Assembly (NCBI GenBank): GCA_035539075.1
Contig: DATLJB010000174.1
Span: 6,433 to 70,432, forward strand
DNA: 64,000 bases
Origin: Dongia_B sp035539075
GTDB lineage: Bacteria > Pseudomonadota > Alphaproteobacteria > Dongiales > Dongiaceae
Direction of reading: 5' to 3'
Part shown: in pieces, positions 1 to 8,521 of the stretch
How the letters are laid out: each line of letters opens with the position of its first letter
How positions within the stretch are numbered: the first letter of the stretch is position 1
Notes under the pieces: generated by a model
Told to the model about the DNA's origin: nothing
What the model saw: only the letters and a program-made list of their open reading frames with translations
Databases searched by the model: none
Translations under genes and position numbers: made by a program

Positions 1-395
1 TTGCCCGTCTTAGGATCAATCGGCGTTAAGCTGCCATCTGTCCGGCCCTCAGCGTTATTTGCGACCCAGAGTGTCTGCAGATCCCAAGAGGGAACGACAT
101 GCTGCGGGCTGCGGCCGACAGGAAATTTGTCCACTACAGTGAAGTTGGTTGGGTCGATGACGTAAACATTGTTCGAGCGCAAGTCAGGAACATAGACGCG
201 AGAAAGTGCGCCTTGAACTGCAGGGTTGAAGTGATTGGCGCCCGCGTCGCCATAAAGGTTCTTGTCATCGGTTACAGTTGGCATTCCAGGAAAGACGGAT
301 GTCAGCGGTTCAGCATCCGAGGCCTCGGCGATAAAAAGACTCGAGAGGACAATCGCTAACGCGGATACCAAGTGCAATGACCGTTTGTGAGACAT
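1..395 (-). CDS. YVTN-type beta-propeller secreted protein, N-terminal part
   Basis: Reading the minus strand from an ATG at 393-395 gives an uninterrupted frame to the window edge (131 codons). A lysine/arginine start and a hydrophobic stretch (LVSALAIVLSSLFIAEAS) form a signal peptide. The mature part has the repeating pattern of YVTN beta-propeller proteins: VYVPDLRSNNVYVIDP, then VVDKFPVGRSPQHVVPSWD, then LWVANN. Such proteins are exported blade-repeat proteins of mostly unknown ligand. It starts 36 bp after the stop of the creatininase-like gene on the same strand, so the two are probably co-transcribed. The C-terminal part lies outside the window, so repeat number and function cannot be judged. 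Confidence 0.75.
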   Translation of the reverse strand, partial: MSHKRSLHLVSALAIVLSSLFIAEASDAEPLTSVFPGMPTVTDDKNLYGDAGANHFNPAVQGALSRVYVPDLRSNNVYVIDPTNFTVVDKFPVGRSPQHVVPSWDLQTLWVANNAEGRTDGSLTPIDPKTG

Positions 396-431
396 GAAAG
401 CTTCCAGGATGAGATCAGAAATTGGGCAATT

Positions 432-1247
432 TCAGGGGTTGCCAGTGTCGCGTCGGATTGCCTGCACCGTCACGCGGACGATAGCGTCAATGCCAAGTTT
501 TCCGAGTTCGGCAGTGGATCGTCGTGGATCGCCACCATAGACACCGTCAGCCTGGGTTGGCTTTGGTGCCGACTTCAACTCCGTCTGCCGAACCATTTGC
601 GGCGCTACAGCGAGTTGCAGCGACGTATCAGCAAGCGCAGCATGCGTCCCGATCTCGTTGTCCTGGTAGCCCTGCTTGTGCAGGATCTCGGCGTAGCCGT
701 CCGAACTCATCTGATAATACTCGGGAGGATTAATCGCGCGGGCAGACGAACCGGCCCATGCCTTGTTAAGTCGAGACACCGCAGTTTTGAGGTCCTTTTG
801 GTATCCACCGTGATCGCCCAGGAACACAATATTTTTAAAGCCGTGAACCGCAAAACTATTGGCGGCCGATTCTAAGGTTTTTTCGAATGCATCGTCTGAG
901 ACAGTGATTGTGCCCGGAAATTTCATATGCTCAGTCGGCGGGTTAAAGCCACCTTCCGGTACGTAGGCAATAACTGGAGCGATAATCGCATTTCCAAGTT
1001 CTTCAGCGATCTTCCCGGATATGATCCTGACACGCGCATTATGCTTGCCGAGAGCCACATAAGGGCCGCTTTGTTCGGTCCCGCCGATGGGTATGATGAT
1101 TGTGGTCTTGCCGCCATTCACCTGGTCCCGAAGTTCTGTCCAGGTCATGTCTTCCAGGAAGACTGTGGCTGACGTTTGCGCCACAGCGACATTCGACAAC
1201 AGCAGGTACGAGCCAAATACTAACGATTTGATCAGCTTGCAAAGCAT
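432..1247 (-). CDS. Secreted creatininase-family protein
   Basis: This 271-residue protein belongs to the creatininase/creatinine amidohydrolase family, metal-dependent hydrolases acting on cyclic amides and formamides. The family signature is seen as IIIPIGGTEQSGPYVALGKHN at about residues 50-70 (usual form GSxEQHGPHLPLxTD), followed by FLGDHGGYQ and THAALADTSLQL, which correspond to the later metal-binding and active-site segments. The second His of EQHGPH is replaced (EQSGPY), so metal binding may differ from typical members. A signal peptide (residues 1-23, ending AVAQ) suggests export, unlike the usual cytoplasmic enzyme. GAGGA lies 6 nt before the ATG. The partner downstream is the beta-propeller gene. 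Substrate unknown. Confidence 0.75.
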   Translation of the reverse strand: MLCKLIKSLVFGSYLLLSNVAVAQTSATVFLEDMTWTELRDQVNGGKTTIIIPIGGTEQSGPYVALGKHNARVRIISGKIAEELGNAIIAPVIAYVPEGGFNPPTEHMKFPGTITVSDDAFEKTLESAANSFAVHGFKNIVFLGDHGGYQKDLKTAVSRLNKAWAGSSARAINPPEYYQMSSDGYAEILHKQGYQDNEIGTHAALADTSLQLAVAPQMVRQTELKSAPKPTQADGVYGGDPRRSTAELGKLGIDAIVRVTVQAIRRDTGNP

Positions 1248-1555
1248 GCAAAGTCCTCAAGGCGAGAGTCGAGTACCGCTTTTTGCTCCTTGAGATGATG
1301 TTCGTCCAGGAAGTTTTGAACTTGACCTTCCCTCTGTTGGAAGCCGCAGACTATCCAACTTTGCCTCTGGAAAACTCGACGGTGACCTTGGTGCGCGGAC
1401 GCTTTGTGTTTCGGCGTGCGATAGGGGCTCTGGCACCAACGAGTGTTCAAACATCCGACCCGGAATCTGCCATCGAATATGCCAATGAAAGCGTTATCGT
1501 TAGGCTTTCTGGATGTGAGGAGTCGAGGTGCGAGCGACAAGTCTGTTCCCCGATT
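1248..1555. other. Gene-free spacer upstream of creatininase gene
   Basis: About 300 bp between the creatininase start and a short IS-like element. It must hold the promoter of the minus-strand creatininase/beta-propeller pair, but I see no convincing -35/-10 pair. The short frames on both strands resemble no family I know. Confidence 0.4.
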
Positions 1556-1740
1556 GTGAATCAGCGCCGAAGTGGTACCCTACTGCTGACCAGAGCCAAA
1601 TTGCTGATATTATGATCACCAATTCGATCTGCGTGGGGGCGGTCGGCGCCGATCTGGACCCCATCACCTTTGGAATTTCCGTACTCACTTCAGCAGGTTA
1701 GATGGCTCTACGGTGGGGGCCTACTTCGGTGCTGGTTCAC
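1556..1740. repeat. MITE-like element copy 1 (inverted relative to copy at 11018-11193)
   Basis: The segment begins GTGAATCAGCGCCGAAGTGG and ends with its imperfect reverse complement (CCTACTTCGGTGCTGGTTCAC), so it has terminal inverted repeats of about 25 bp. Its reverse complement aligns along its whole length with 11018-11193, including internal blocks such as AACCTGCTGAAGTGAGTA and GGAAATTCC. The size (about 180 bp), terminal repeats and lack of a reading frame suit a non-autonomous mobile element or a deleted IS. The AATCAGCNCCGAAGTGGAACC motif resembles the terminal repeats of IS21-type elements. Confidence 0.6.
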
Positions 1741-2070
1741 AGCTATTTGAGATCCCCGCGTCTTATAGCGGCGTTGTCTTGGATGACTGAGCTCCGTCCA
1801 TAACCCCTCGCGCACCAAGTCATCCATTGTCTTCGAGATTCCCCGGCGCAGGATGCCCACCATGTCGTCAATCTGGTCTGTGGTAATCACGAGGGGAGGC
1901 GACATAACGCACATGTTGATCAAGGGGTGCACGAGCAGCCCGAGCTCCTGGCAATGCTTGTCGATGCGTTTGCCAACTTCGAGATCCAGCTTCAGCGGAT
2001 TTTTGCTGGTATGGTCGGCGACGCATTCTATACCTGCCATTAGACCACGGCCGCGCACCTCTCCTGTCAA
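1741..2070 (-). pseudogene. Class III aminotransferase, C-terminal fragment
   Basis: The minus-strand frame translates to the C-terminal domain of a PLP-dependent class III (omega) aminotransferase: VRGRGLMAGIECV, then LGLLVHPLINMCVMSPPLVIT, then DDMVGILRRGISKTMDDL. These match the small C-terminal domain of omega-amino-acid/taurine-pyruvate type transaminases. The PLP-binding part (about 330 residues) is missing at the 5' side, where an IS21-like end and the ISL3 element lie. At the 3' side the frame runs into the MITE-like element (about 1740) and continues in element sequence to a stop at 1708. Both ends are therefore lost and the remnant is surely non-functional. Confidence 0.75.
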
Positions 2071-2071
2071 T

Positions 2072-2110
2072 CAGTGTTGATTCGGGACCCCATATCGGCA
2101 TCCAAAAGGG
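2072..2110. repeat. IS21-type end remnant, left of ISL3 element
   Basis: The stretch with TGTTGATTCGGGACCCC and GCATCCAAAAGGG resembles IS21-family end repeats. The 13-bp GCATCCAAAAGGG (2098-2110) recurs in direct orientation at 3739-3751 on the other side of the ISL3 element, also next to a GGACCCC motif. The ISL3 element therefore seems to sit inside or between older IS remnants. Confidence 0.4.
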
Positions 2111-3710
2111 GCTCTGAGTCATATTTGGTGCAGGCGCGTTGATATTGGTGAATTTGACCAGCAGAGGTGTTCACCATGCGTCAACAGGCGTTCCGTGACG
2201 CGCTTGCCCCGACGGGATTGTTGATCGACCAAATCGAACTCGTGGGCGACCAGATCCGGATTACCGGGCGATCCCGCTTCTCCGGCTCAATCTGCCCGAG
2301 GTGCGGGCGCCGATCGACGCACATCCATAGCCATTACCGACGAACATTGGCGGATTTGCCGTCCCACGGACGGTCCGTCCGGATCAACCTGTTGGCCCGC
2401 CGGTTCCGTTGCGTGGCTCCGGATTGTCCGAAGCGGGTCTTCACCGAACGCTTTTCAGAAGCGCTGGCGCCTGCCTTCGCGCGTCGAACGGCACGCCTGG
2501 AACGGATCGTCCACCACCTGGGGCTGGCATTGGGCGGGCGGCCAGCAGCCAGTCTCGCGCGTCGCCTCCTGGTGCCGGTCAGCAAGGATACGCTGCTTCG
2601 CTCGGTGCGACGACACGCGGCTGGAGTGAGGAGCGCGCCGACCATTATCGGCATTGATGATTGGGCCTGGAAGCGGGGCCAGCGCTACGGCACCATCATC
2701 TGCGACTTGGAGCGCCGCTGTATCGTGGATCTGCTGCCGGATCGCGCAACGGCCACCGTCGAAGCATGGCTCAGAGCACGGCCGGGGATCCGCGCGATCT
2801 CACGGGATCGCGGCGGCTGCTATGGCCATGCTGCGGCTCGCGCATTGCCGGGCGCACGGCAGGTCGCCGATCGCTGGCACCTCATGGAGAATGCCAGCCA
2901 AGCCTTTCTGGACATCGTGCGCAAATCGATGCGCGTGATCCGCCGAGCTCTGGGCGGCGGCGATCTCGACCCGGCACGCCTGACTTATGTTGAGCGTTTG
3001 CAGTATGACGGCTACCAGCGGCGCCAGGAAACGGACGCCGCCATCCGGCGTCTGGCCGACACAGGAATGGCGATCAAGACCATCGTGCGCGCCACAGGCT
3101 ACAGCAGGAAGACCGTTCGCCAGGTCCTGCGCGGTGGACGCGCCGACGTGTTTCGAAACCGGGCGAACTCTCTCGGACTTTGGCTTGACGCCCTCGACAG
3201 CGAATGGACCGCTGGCTGCCGGAACGGCGCCGAGCTCTGGCGCCGCCTGAAGAAAAGCGGCTTTCCAGGCAGCCTCCGCGTCATCACCGAATGGGCGACC
3301 CGTCGCCGCCGGACTGAAGCGGCGCCGGATGGTATGCCACAAAAGTGTCCATCCGCCCGCGTTGTCGCCCGCCTCTTGACCATAGCGCGCGATCAGTTAT
3401 CGCGGCAGGACGCATTCCTTGTCGCCATGATAGAGGCGGCCATCCCCGCGCTCACCGCAGTCCAAGATCTGGTCGACCGCTTCCACGGCATGGTCCAACG
3501 GCAGCAGAGTAACGAACTTCCAGCCTGGATCGATGTCGCAGCCGCGCTCAGCGAGCCTTGGTCCAACGGACAAACCGAAGGCCAGATCACCAAGCTCAAA
3601 CTCGTGAAGCGCCAGATGTACGGCCGCGCCAAGCTCGATCTGCTCCGCGCCCGGCTCGTGCCACCCGCCTGAACAAGATCAAGGCCTGCACCAAATATGA
3701 TTCAGAGCCC
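2109..3710 (+). mobile_element. ISL3-family insertion sequence
   Basis: A complete 1.6-kb element encoding one ISL3-type transposase. The ends are 27-bp inverted repeats, GGGCTCTGAGTCATATTTGG... at 2109-2135 and its reverse complement at 3684-3710, with one mismatch (26/27). ISL3 elements normally duplicate 8 bp of target. The flanks TCCAAAAG (2101-2108) and AATAAGGA (3711-3718) do not match, so the insertion was followed by rearrangement or recombination between copies. The transposase frame is intact and the element may still be active. Confidence 0.85.
2176..3672 (+). CDS. tnpA: ISL3-family transposase
   Basis: A 498-residue transposase of the ISL3 family. An N-terminal zinc-finger-like region has CPRCGRRSTHIHSHYRR (about residues 37-53), then RRFRCVAPDCPKRVFTE. 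An HTH follows, then the DDE catalytic core: GIDDWAWKRGQRYGT carries the first Asp, ISRDRGGCY the second, and the C-terminal segment EPWSNGQTEGQITKLKLVKRQMYGRA the Glu. The ATG at 2176 follows AGAGGTG at good spacing; an in-frame GTG at 2167 lies inside that ribosome-binding site and is less likely. Full length, with no frameshift or stop. Confidence 0.9.
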   Translation: MRQQAFRDALAPTGLLIDQIELVGDQIRITGRSRFSGSICPRCGRRSTHIHSHYRRTLADLPSHGRSVRINLLARRFRCVAPDCPKRVFTERFSEALAPAFARRTARLERIVHHLGLALGGRPAASLARRLLVPVSKDTLLRSVRRHAAGVRSAPTIIGIDDWAWKRGQRYGTIICDLERRCIVDLLPDRATATVEAWLRARPGIRAISRDRGGCYGHAAARALPGARQVADRWHLMENASQAFLDIVRKSMRVIRRALGGGDLDPARLTYVERLQYDGYQRRQETDAAIRRLADTGMAIKTIVRATGYSRKTVRQVLRGGRADVFRNRANSLGLWLDALDSEWTAGCRNGAELWRRLKKSGFPGSLRVITEWATRRRRTEAAPDGMPQKCPSARVVARLLTIARDQLSRQDAFLVAMIEAAIPALTAVQDLVDRFHGMVQRQQSNELPAWIDVAAALSEPWSNGQTEGQITKLKLVKRQMYGRAKLDLLRARLVPPA

Positions 3711-3985
3711 AATAAGGACCCCGTTTAGGGGGTGATAAGCATCCAAAAGGGACCCCTTTGACGGTGGGGTTCAGTCTTTTTGACACCGCTCATAAGGGGG
3801 GCCTGGCGACGAGGCGCAGGACCATCGAGATTTGGTACATAAGGCAATGGTTAGCATCGCGGACACTGCTCATGTCGCACCTCTTCCAAGGCCGACCGCT
3901 TTGCCGAGGAAGGCGCTTCATATGGCACCACTCGAATGCCCGGACCCCGTCACAAGTTCAAACGTTATAATCTGATGACCCAAAA
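3711..3985. repeat. IS21-type end remnant, right of ISL3 element
   Basis: Directly after the ISL3 right end come AAGGACCCCGTTTAGGGGG and GCATCCAAAAGGGACCCC (3739-3756), an IS21-family-like end with the 13-bp repeat shared with 2098-2110. The rest, up to the esterase stop at 3986, holds no recognisable gene. A 70-codon frame at 3758-3970 has no family signature. Confidence 0.4.
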
Positions 3986-4957
3986 TCAGACGGCCCCGAA
4001 TAGCTTGCTTAGCCAAGCCATCTGCTTGCTCTCTTGGTAGCCTTGGCCCCCCTCATGGTTGTTGAATTCGTATTCCACCATGGTCTTTTCCCCGACATAA
4101 GCGTTGAAGGCACCATAGACCGTTGAGGGTGGGCAGATGTCGTCCATCAGACCAACGGAGAACAGCGCCGCCGCCTTCGACTGCCGGGCGAAGTTGACGC
4201 CATCGAAATAATCGAGGGTTCGAAAAACCGCAGCTTTCTTTTCTCGATGTTGCGCGAGAAAGCGAACGATTTCACCGTAGGGGTCCCGCGCGGCGATCTG
4301 CATGCCGCGCCGGTAGTCGCATAGGAATGGCACGTCCGGCATGACGGCCTTGACCCGGTGGTCTATGCCGGCAACGGCAAGCGAAATGCCGCCACCCTGG
4401 CTGTCACCGCAAACTGCGACGCGTTTGGGGTCGATGAAGTCCTGCCCCACCAGCGCATCTATCGCTCGCACACCGTCGGTGAAGACGCGCCGATAGTAAT
4501 AGTCATTCTTGTCCAGCACGCCACGCGTCATGAAACCGGGAATTGCTGAAGTGGAACCAACCGGGTCGGGAGTCGCCCCGACGCTCCATTCGCTGCCTTG
4601 CCCGCGGGTATCCATGCGGAAATAAGCAAACCCCGATGCCGCCCAATGTAACTGTTCATGCGCCAAGCCACGGCCTCCACCATAGCCGATGAACTGCACC
4701 ACCAGGGGCAACCGATCTTCGCGCAGGCGGGGCAAAATCAACCAGCCCTTGATCGGGTGCCCGCCAAAGCCCGGAAATGTCAGGTCAAAGACTTCGACAG
4801 CCTTAAGTGTCGTCTGAGCCGGCACAATACTGACCTCGCCGTCCGTTCGTCGAGCCTCGGCGATGGTGGACGTCCAAAACTGGGCAAAGTCATCTGGCTT
4901 GGTGACGCTGCTGGTATAGGCTCCCAGCTCAGGATGGATCAGATCTGGAAATGGCAT
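3986..4957 (-). CDS. CE7-family acetyl xylan esterase / cephalosporin-C deacetylase-like hydrolase
   Basis: A 323-residue alpha/beta-hydrolase of carbohydrate esterase family 7, which removes acetyl groups from small acetylated sugars and related esters. Family landmarks are in order: DTRGQG (the CE7 RGQ motif), GDSQGGG with nucleophile Ser near residue 186, LMDDICPPS with the acid Asp near 270, and NNHEGG with His near 301. There is no signal peptide, so it acts in the cytoplasm on imported substrate. GGGAG lies 6 nt before the ATG. It is the last gene of the minus-strand operon that carries two ABC binding proteins and a kinase/PLP-enzyme fusion (75-nt gap). The true substrate is unknown. 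Confidence 0.85.
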   Translation of the reverse strand: MPFPDLIHPELGAYTSSVTKPDDFAQFWTSTIAEARRTDGEVSIVPAQTTLKAVEVFDLTFPGFGGHPIKGWLILPRLREDRLPLVVQFIGYGGGRGLAHEQLHWAASGFAYFRMDTRGQGSEWSVGATPDPVGSTSAIPGFMTRGVLDKNDYYYRRVFTDGVRAIDALVGQDFIDPKRVAVCGDSQGGGISLAVAGIDHRVKAVMPDVPFLCDYRRGMQIAARDPYGEIVRFLAQHREKKAAVFRTLDYFDGVNFARQSKAAALFSVGLMDDICPPSTVYGAFNAYVGEKTMVEYEFNNHEGGQGYQESKQMAWLSKLFGAV

Positions 4958-5032
4958 GCTTGCTCCCGAAGTCGCGTTCGAGGAAAGGACGGGTTGTCGA
5001 ATGAATGAGCCGGGCTTCAGTCAGCGGCGCGG

Positions 5033-7438
5033 TCAGCGCAGATCGGCCGGAATTTCCGTCAGAGCCGTATCGAGTGCCGCGAGGCACCGAGACGCATCCG
5101 AAAGGCTGAAGACAAGCGGCGGCCTGATTTTGATGATATTGCCCAGGGGACCGGTGGACGAGACCAAGACACCCAGAGCTTTCATGCGTTCGCGGACCCA
5201 ACGGGCAGCGAGCTTTGCCGGTGTGAGGGACTTGCTGTCGGAGACGAGTTCGACGCCCCAAAACAGGCCCCGTCCGTGAACATGACCAACCACCTCATGC
5301 CTATTGAATAGCTCATCGAGGCCGACCCTCAGAGCCTCGCCGCTTCTGGCCGCGTTGCCCTGCAGGTCTTCGCCCTGGAGAACGTCCAGGCAGGCATTGG
5401 CCACCACCGCAGAGACAGTATTGCCGCCAAAGGTGTTGAAGTAGCCGGTCTGTCTTTGGATTGCTTCAGCGATTTCGCGGCGGGTGACCACCGCCGCAAT
5501 AGGATGACCGTTACCCATGGGCTTACCCATCGTGACGATGTCCGGCTCAACCCCGAAGGCTTGAAAGCCCCACATATGCGTTCCGGACCGCCCAAACCCC
5601 ATTTGAACTTCATCGGCTATGGCGAGGGCTCCGGCAGTAGCCGCTGCGTCGTACGCGCGTGACATGTAGTCGGCTGGCGGCACAAGTGCTCCATTGGCAT
5701 CAAAGATGCTGTCGGTCAGCAGCGCCGCCGCTCCATGGCCAGACGCTTCCAGATGTTGGGTGGCGTCAACGATATAGCCCGCGTATTTCTCGCCAGCATT
5801 GTTCGCGTCATATCGGTGAATGCCGCGATAAAGATTGGGAGCGGGGACGGCCGCCACCCAATCCGGTTTGTCGTTGATATCGTAGTCGATGAGCGACAGT
5901 GGGGTGACGACCGAGGTATTGCCGTGATAGCTGTTCTCGGTGACGACCACGCCCTCGCGCCCGGTCACCACCTGAGATAAGCGAACCGCGAGATCATTGG
6001 CTTCGGAGCCGGTACAGACGAAGATCCAGGTGTCAAGGCTGGCAGGCAATGTGGCGGAGAGCCGCTCGCCAAGCCGAACAATTTCCTTGTGCAGGTAGCG
6101 CGAATTGGTATTGAGGGTACTCGCTTGACGTGCGAGAGCCTCGACAACATAAGGGTGGCAATGCCCTAAATTGGCGACGTTGTTGTAGCAGTCGAGGTAC
6201 TCAGTGCCGAAGGCGTCGTAAACCTTGCAGCCGCGACCACGTACTAGCTCAAGAGGTTCGTTGTAGAAAGTGTAGGTCTTGCCGAGAACAGCCTCTCGGC
6301 GGCGCAAGAGCCCCGGTGTCGGACCGGCTGACGTCGATGCGACAACTTCCGGAGCCGGCACAACTGATGGCATCATGCTGCCGATGAACTCATCGTCCTG
6401 AACGGCGCTGATGCGCAAGATGGCCGCCACATAGAGTGACTGCAGTTCATCGAGGTCGCTGTCGCGTCGGCCATGTATTGCGCCCTGGTAGGAAACGAGC
6501 GCGACCTGAAGCACCAGGCGTGCCAGCACGAGATCCTTGAGAACAGCCAGGTCAGCCGCCTCCAGTGGCATAAAGCGCTGGTACCCCCGCACCAGGGCGG
6601 CTGCAGCGAAGAGAGGATCCGGCGTCCAATGAATCAGCGACGCAATGGAAACCGCCAAATCTTGCGCTACCGGACCGAAGACCATATCACCGAAGTCGAT
6701 GACGCCCTCCACTACCAGGTCGGGGTCAAAGCGCACCAGCACGTTTGACTCGTGAAAATCGTGATAGATGACCTGCGAGCGAAGGCGGGGCAATTCCTCA
6801 TCGATCACCTTGGAAAGGCGCGGCAGCAGCTTTTCGACAATGGCGGCGATGGACGCCGGAATGTGAGGCCACAGCCAATCGCCAAAGAGGAGACCATTGC
6901 TGAGATCCCAAGGCATCGCCTGAGGGGTGCAACTGCCTCGAAAGCCCTGTAAGCCGCGCGCCAGCCGTCCATGAGCGGCGCCGAGCGCCACCAAGTCTTC
7001 GGCATTCAAGGCTCGATTGCCCTCTTTTAATTGGCCAAAGAGAGGGCGGCCGGGAAGGAAGGAAAGGACCCGCATGGTGTGAGGCCGGCCGTCTTCGTCG
7101 GCCACCTCGCAACTGGCCTGACCGTCGTAAGTCCGCCGCAATCGTGGCACGGCAAGACCCCGGTCGACACGTGCGAGATGTTCGAGCGCTTCGGCCTGGA
7201 AGGCAAGGTTTTCCGAAGGCTCCTGAAGGGAGGCGACTTTTACCACCAGCGACGCGCCATCGGGGGTGACGAGCCGATGATTCTGCTCTCTCTCGCCGCT
7301 CAATCTGTGCCACTCACCGGCGAGGCCGTATGCCTCCTGGACACGTCGTGCAATCAGCTCCAAGGGCAGCTGTGGCGCCCGGATGCTGCCGAGCAATGCC
7401 CGCATTGTGGTGTCATCGAGCTGTGATTGCGTTTTCAA
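5033..7438 (-). CDS. APH-fold kinase fused to class III PLP enzyme (predicted amino-alcohol kinase / phospho-lyase)
   Basis: A two-domain protein of about 801 residues. The N-terminal part (about 20-330) is an aminoglycoside-phosphotransferase/hydroxylysine-kinase-type kinase with the catalytic loop YHDFHESNVLV (about 222-232) and the metal motif GVIDFGD. The C-terminal part (about 370-795) is a class III aminotransferase fold with the PLP lysine in VTMGKPMGNGHP (about 638). In vertebrates the separate relatives are hydroxylysine kinase and the ethanolamine-phosphate/phosphohydroxylysine phospho-lyases. A fusion suggests phosphorylation of an amino alcohol followed by elimination of phosphate and ammonia. 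Start: TTG at 7438 has GAGG 7 nt upstream. The ATG at 7405 has no such site, and the longer open frame to 7615 crosses a large palindrome. Confidence 0.8.
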   Translation of the reverse strand: MKTQSQLDDTTMRALLGSIRAPQLPLELIARRVQEAYGLAGEWHRLSGEREQNHRLVTPDGASLVVKVASLQEPSENLAFQAEALEHLARVDRGLAVPRLRRTYDGQASCEVADEDGRPHTMRVLSFLPGRPLFGQLKEGNRALNAEDLVALGAAHGRLARGLQGFRGSCTPQAMPWDLSNGLLFGDWLWPHIPASIAAIVEKLLPRLSKVIDEELPRLRSQVIYHDFHESNVLVRFDPDLVVEGVIDFGDMVFGPVAQDLAVSIASLIHWTPDPLFAAAALVRGYQRFMPLEAADLAVLKDLVLARLVLQVALVSYQGAIHGRRDSDLDELQSLYVAAILRISAVQDDEFIGSMMPSVVPAPEVVASTSAGPTPGLLRRREAVLGKTYTFYNEPLELVRGRGCKVYDAFGTEYLDCYNNVANLGHCHPYVVEALARQASTLNTNSRYLHKEIVRLGERLSATLPASLDTWIFVCTGSEANDLAVRLSQVVTGREGVVVTENSYHGNTSVVTPLSLIDYDINDKPDWVAAVPAPNLYRGIHRYDANNAGEKYAGYIVDATQHLEASGHGAAALLTDSIFDANGALVPPADYMSRAYDAAATAGALAIADEVQMGFGRSGTHMWGFQAFGVEPDIVTMGKPMGNGHPIAAVVTRREIAEAIQRQTGYFNTFGGNTVSAVVANACLDVLQGEDLQGNAARSGEALRVGLDELFNRHEVVGHVHGRGLFWGVELVSDSKSLTPAKLAARWVRERMKALGVLVSSTGPLGNIIKIRPPLVFSLSDASRCLAALDTALTEIPADLR

Positions 7439-7463
7439 TCTGGAACCTCGGGAAATTGCGCAC

Positions 7464-7501
7464 CCAGTTCCTGGGAGGCTGATCAGCCTCCCAGGAACTG
7501 G
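7464..7501. terminator. Perfect 38-bp palindrome between binding-protein gene and kinase/PLP gene
   Basis: Two 19-nt arms (CCAGTTCCTGGGAGGCTGA and its exact complement) meet without a spacer. The site lies 118 nt past the binding-protein stop, inside a same-strand operon, with no T run on either side. It would form a very stable RNA hairpin that could stabilise the upstream binding-protein mRNA or partly stop transcription before the downstream enzyme gene. A protein-binding site is an alternative, since a zero-loop palindrome also suits a dimeric regulator. Confidence 0.55.
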
Positions 7502-7619
7502 CAGGGCACGGTTGCATCTGAGATCGACCGGAGCCATAAAGATCGGCGCCCGACGGCCGAAACAGATAGTGCCGAAAACACGACAGTCAAAAATCAACGC
7601 GGCGCTTACGGGCACATGA

Positions 7620-8441
7620 CTACTTCAGCTCGTCACCCGCAAGACCCCATTTCTTTAGCAGGGATTGATAGGTGCCATCCGATTTCATCGAGTCGAAGGC
7701 GGCTTGGATCGCCGTCTTCAACTCACCGTCGTCTTTGCGAATCGCAATGCCGGCCAATATCTGGGCGAATGGATCACCGCCGATATCGAAGACTGGGCCG
7801 GCCTTCTCCAGGAAATAACCCGCCGTTTCTAAGGTGGTGCCATAGACCGCGACCTGGCCGATCTGGAGCGCTTGCCGGGCGTCACTGTCCTTCGGAAAGA
7901 CGACAACCTCAGCCGGCGGCTTTCCGGCCGCGGCGAACTTCTTGTTCTGTTCCTCGATCAAGCTCTGCATGGTCGTCCCGTTCTCAATCGCGATCTTGAG
8001 GCCCGAAAGATCTTCGAGACTCTTGATGTTCTTGGGATTGCCCTTGGGTACCAGCAGGGACTGGCTGCTGTACATGTAGTCGACGAAATCAACCACCTCG
8101 CGGCGCGCCGGCTTATCGAACAACTGAGACAGGACCGCATCGCAATTCTTGGCCAGCAAGGCCGGAACAATTCCCGAGAACGGCGTGTTCAACCACTCCG
8201 CCTTCACGCCCAGGCGCTTAGCGATCTCCGTGCCGAGATCAACATCAAAGCCCGTCGCTTGGCTGTTCTCGTCGAAGAACTCCAGCGGCGGAGCGGAAAG
8301 GTCGGAACAGTATACAATCGTCCCGGCCGCCGCGACATTGGCCGGAGTCTTGATATCAGCGGCCTCCGCCGTGGCGATGACGGTCAGTCCGCTGGCGATG
8401 AGACTGGCGGCAAGGAACTCTGCAAAACATAATTTGCCCAT
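7620..8441 (-). CDS. ABC transporter substrate-binding protein, family 3 (amino-acid type)
   Basis: A 273-residue periplasmic binding protein of the polar amino-acid/opine class. It has a signal peptide (residues 1 to about 27, ending ATAEAADI). The family pattern follows: TIVYCSDLSAPPLEFFDENSQ, then ATGFDVDLGTEIAKRLG, then LEDLSGLKIAIENGTTMQ, and the C-terminal DGTYQSLLKKWGL. GGGAGGAAG stands just before the ATG. It is the second gene of the operon begun by a PotD/PotF-like binding protein. No permease or ATPase gene is near, so it must use components encoded elsewhere or lost by rearrangement. Ligand probably an amino acid or amine; not resolvable from sequence. Confidence 0.87.
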   Translation of the reverse strand: MGKLCFAEFLAASLIASGLTVIATAEAADIKTPANVAAAGTIVYCSDLSAPPLEFFDENSQATGFDVDLGTEIAKRLGVKAEWLNTPFSGIVPALLAKNCDAVLSQLFDKPARREVVDFVDYMYSSQSLLVPKGNPKNIKSLEDLSGLKIAIENGTTMQSLIEEQNKKFAAAGKPPAEVVVFPKDSDARQALQIGQVAVYGTTLETAGYFLEKAGPVFDIGGDPFAQILAGIAIRKDDGELKTAIQAAFDSMKSDGTYQSLLKKWGLAGDELK

Positions 8442-8521
8442 ATTCTTCCTCCCTGTTTTTTCTGACGCGCTAATGAGACCGGCTTAACTTTCTCTCGCTG
8501 ACGATGGGTGCCTCGGGAACT

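Noticed and set aside
3758..3970. 70-codon plus-strand frame after the ISL3 element
   Set aside because: It runs out of IS-end sequence, has no ribosome-binding site of note and no family signature.
5033..7615. Start of the kinase/PLP fusion at 7615
   Set aside because: The added 59 residues are encoded across a 38-bp palindrome and resemble no kinase N-terminus; TTG 7438 has a good ribosome-binding site.
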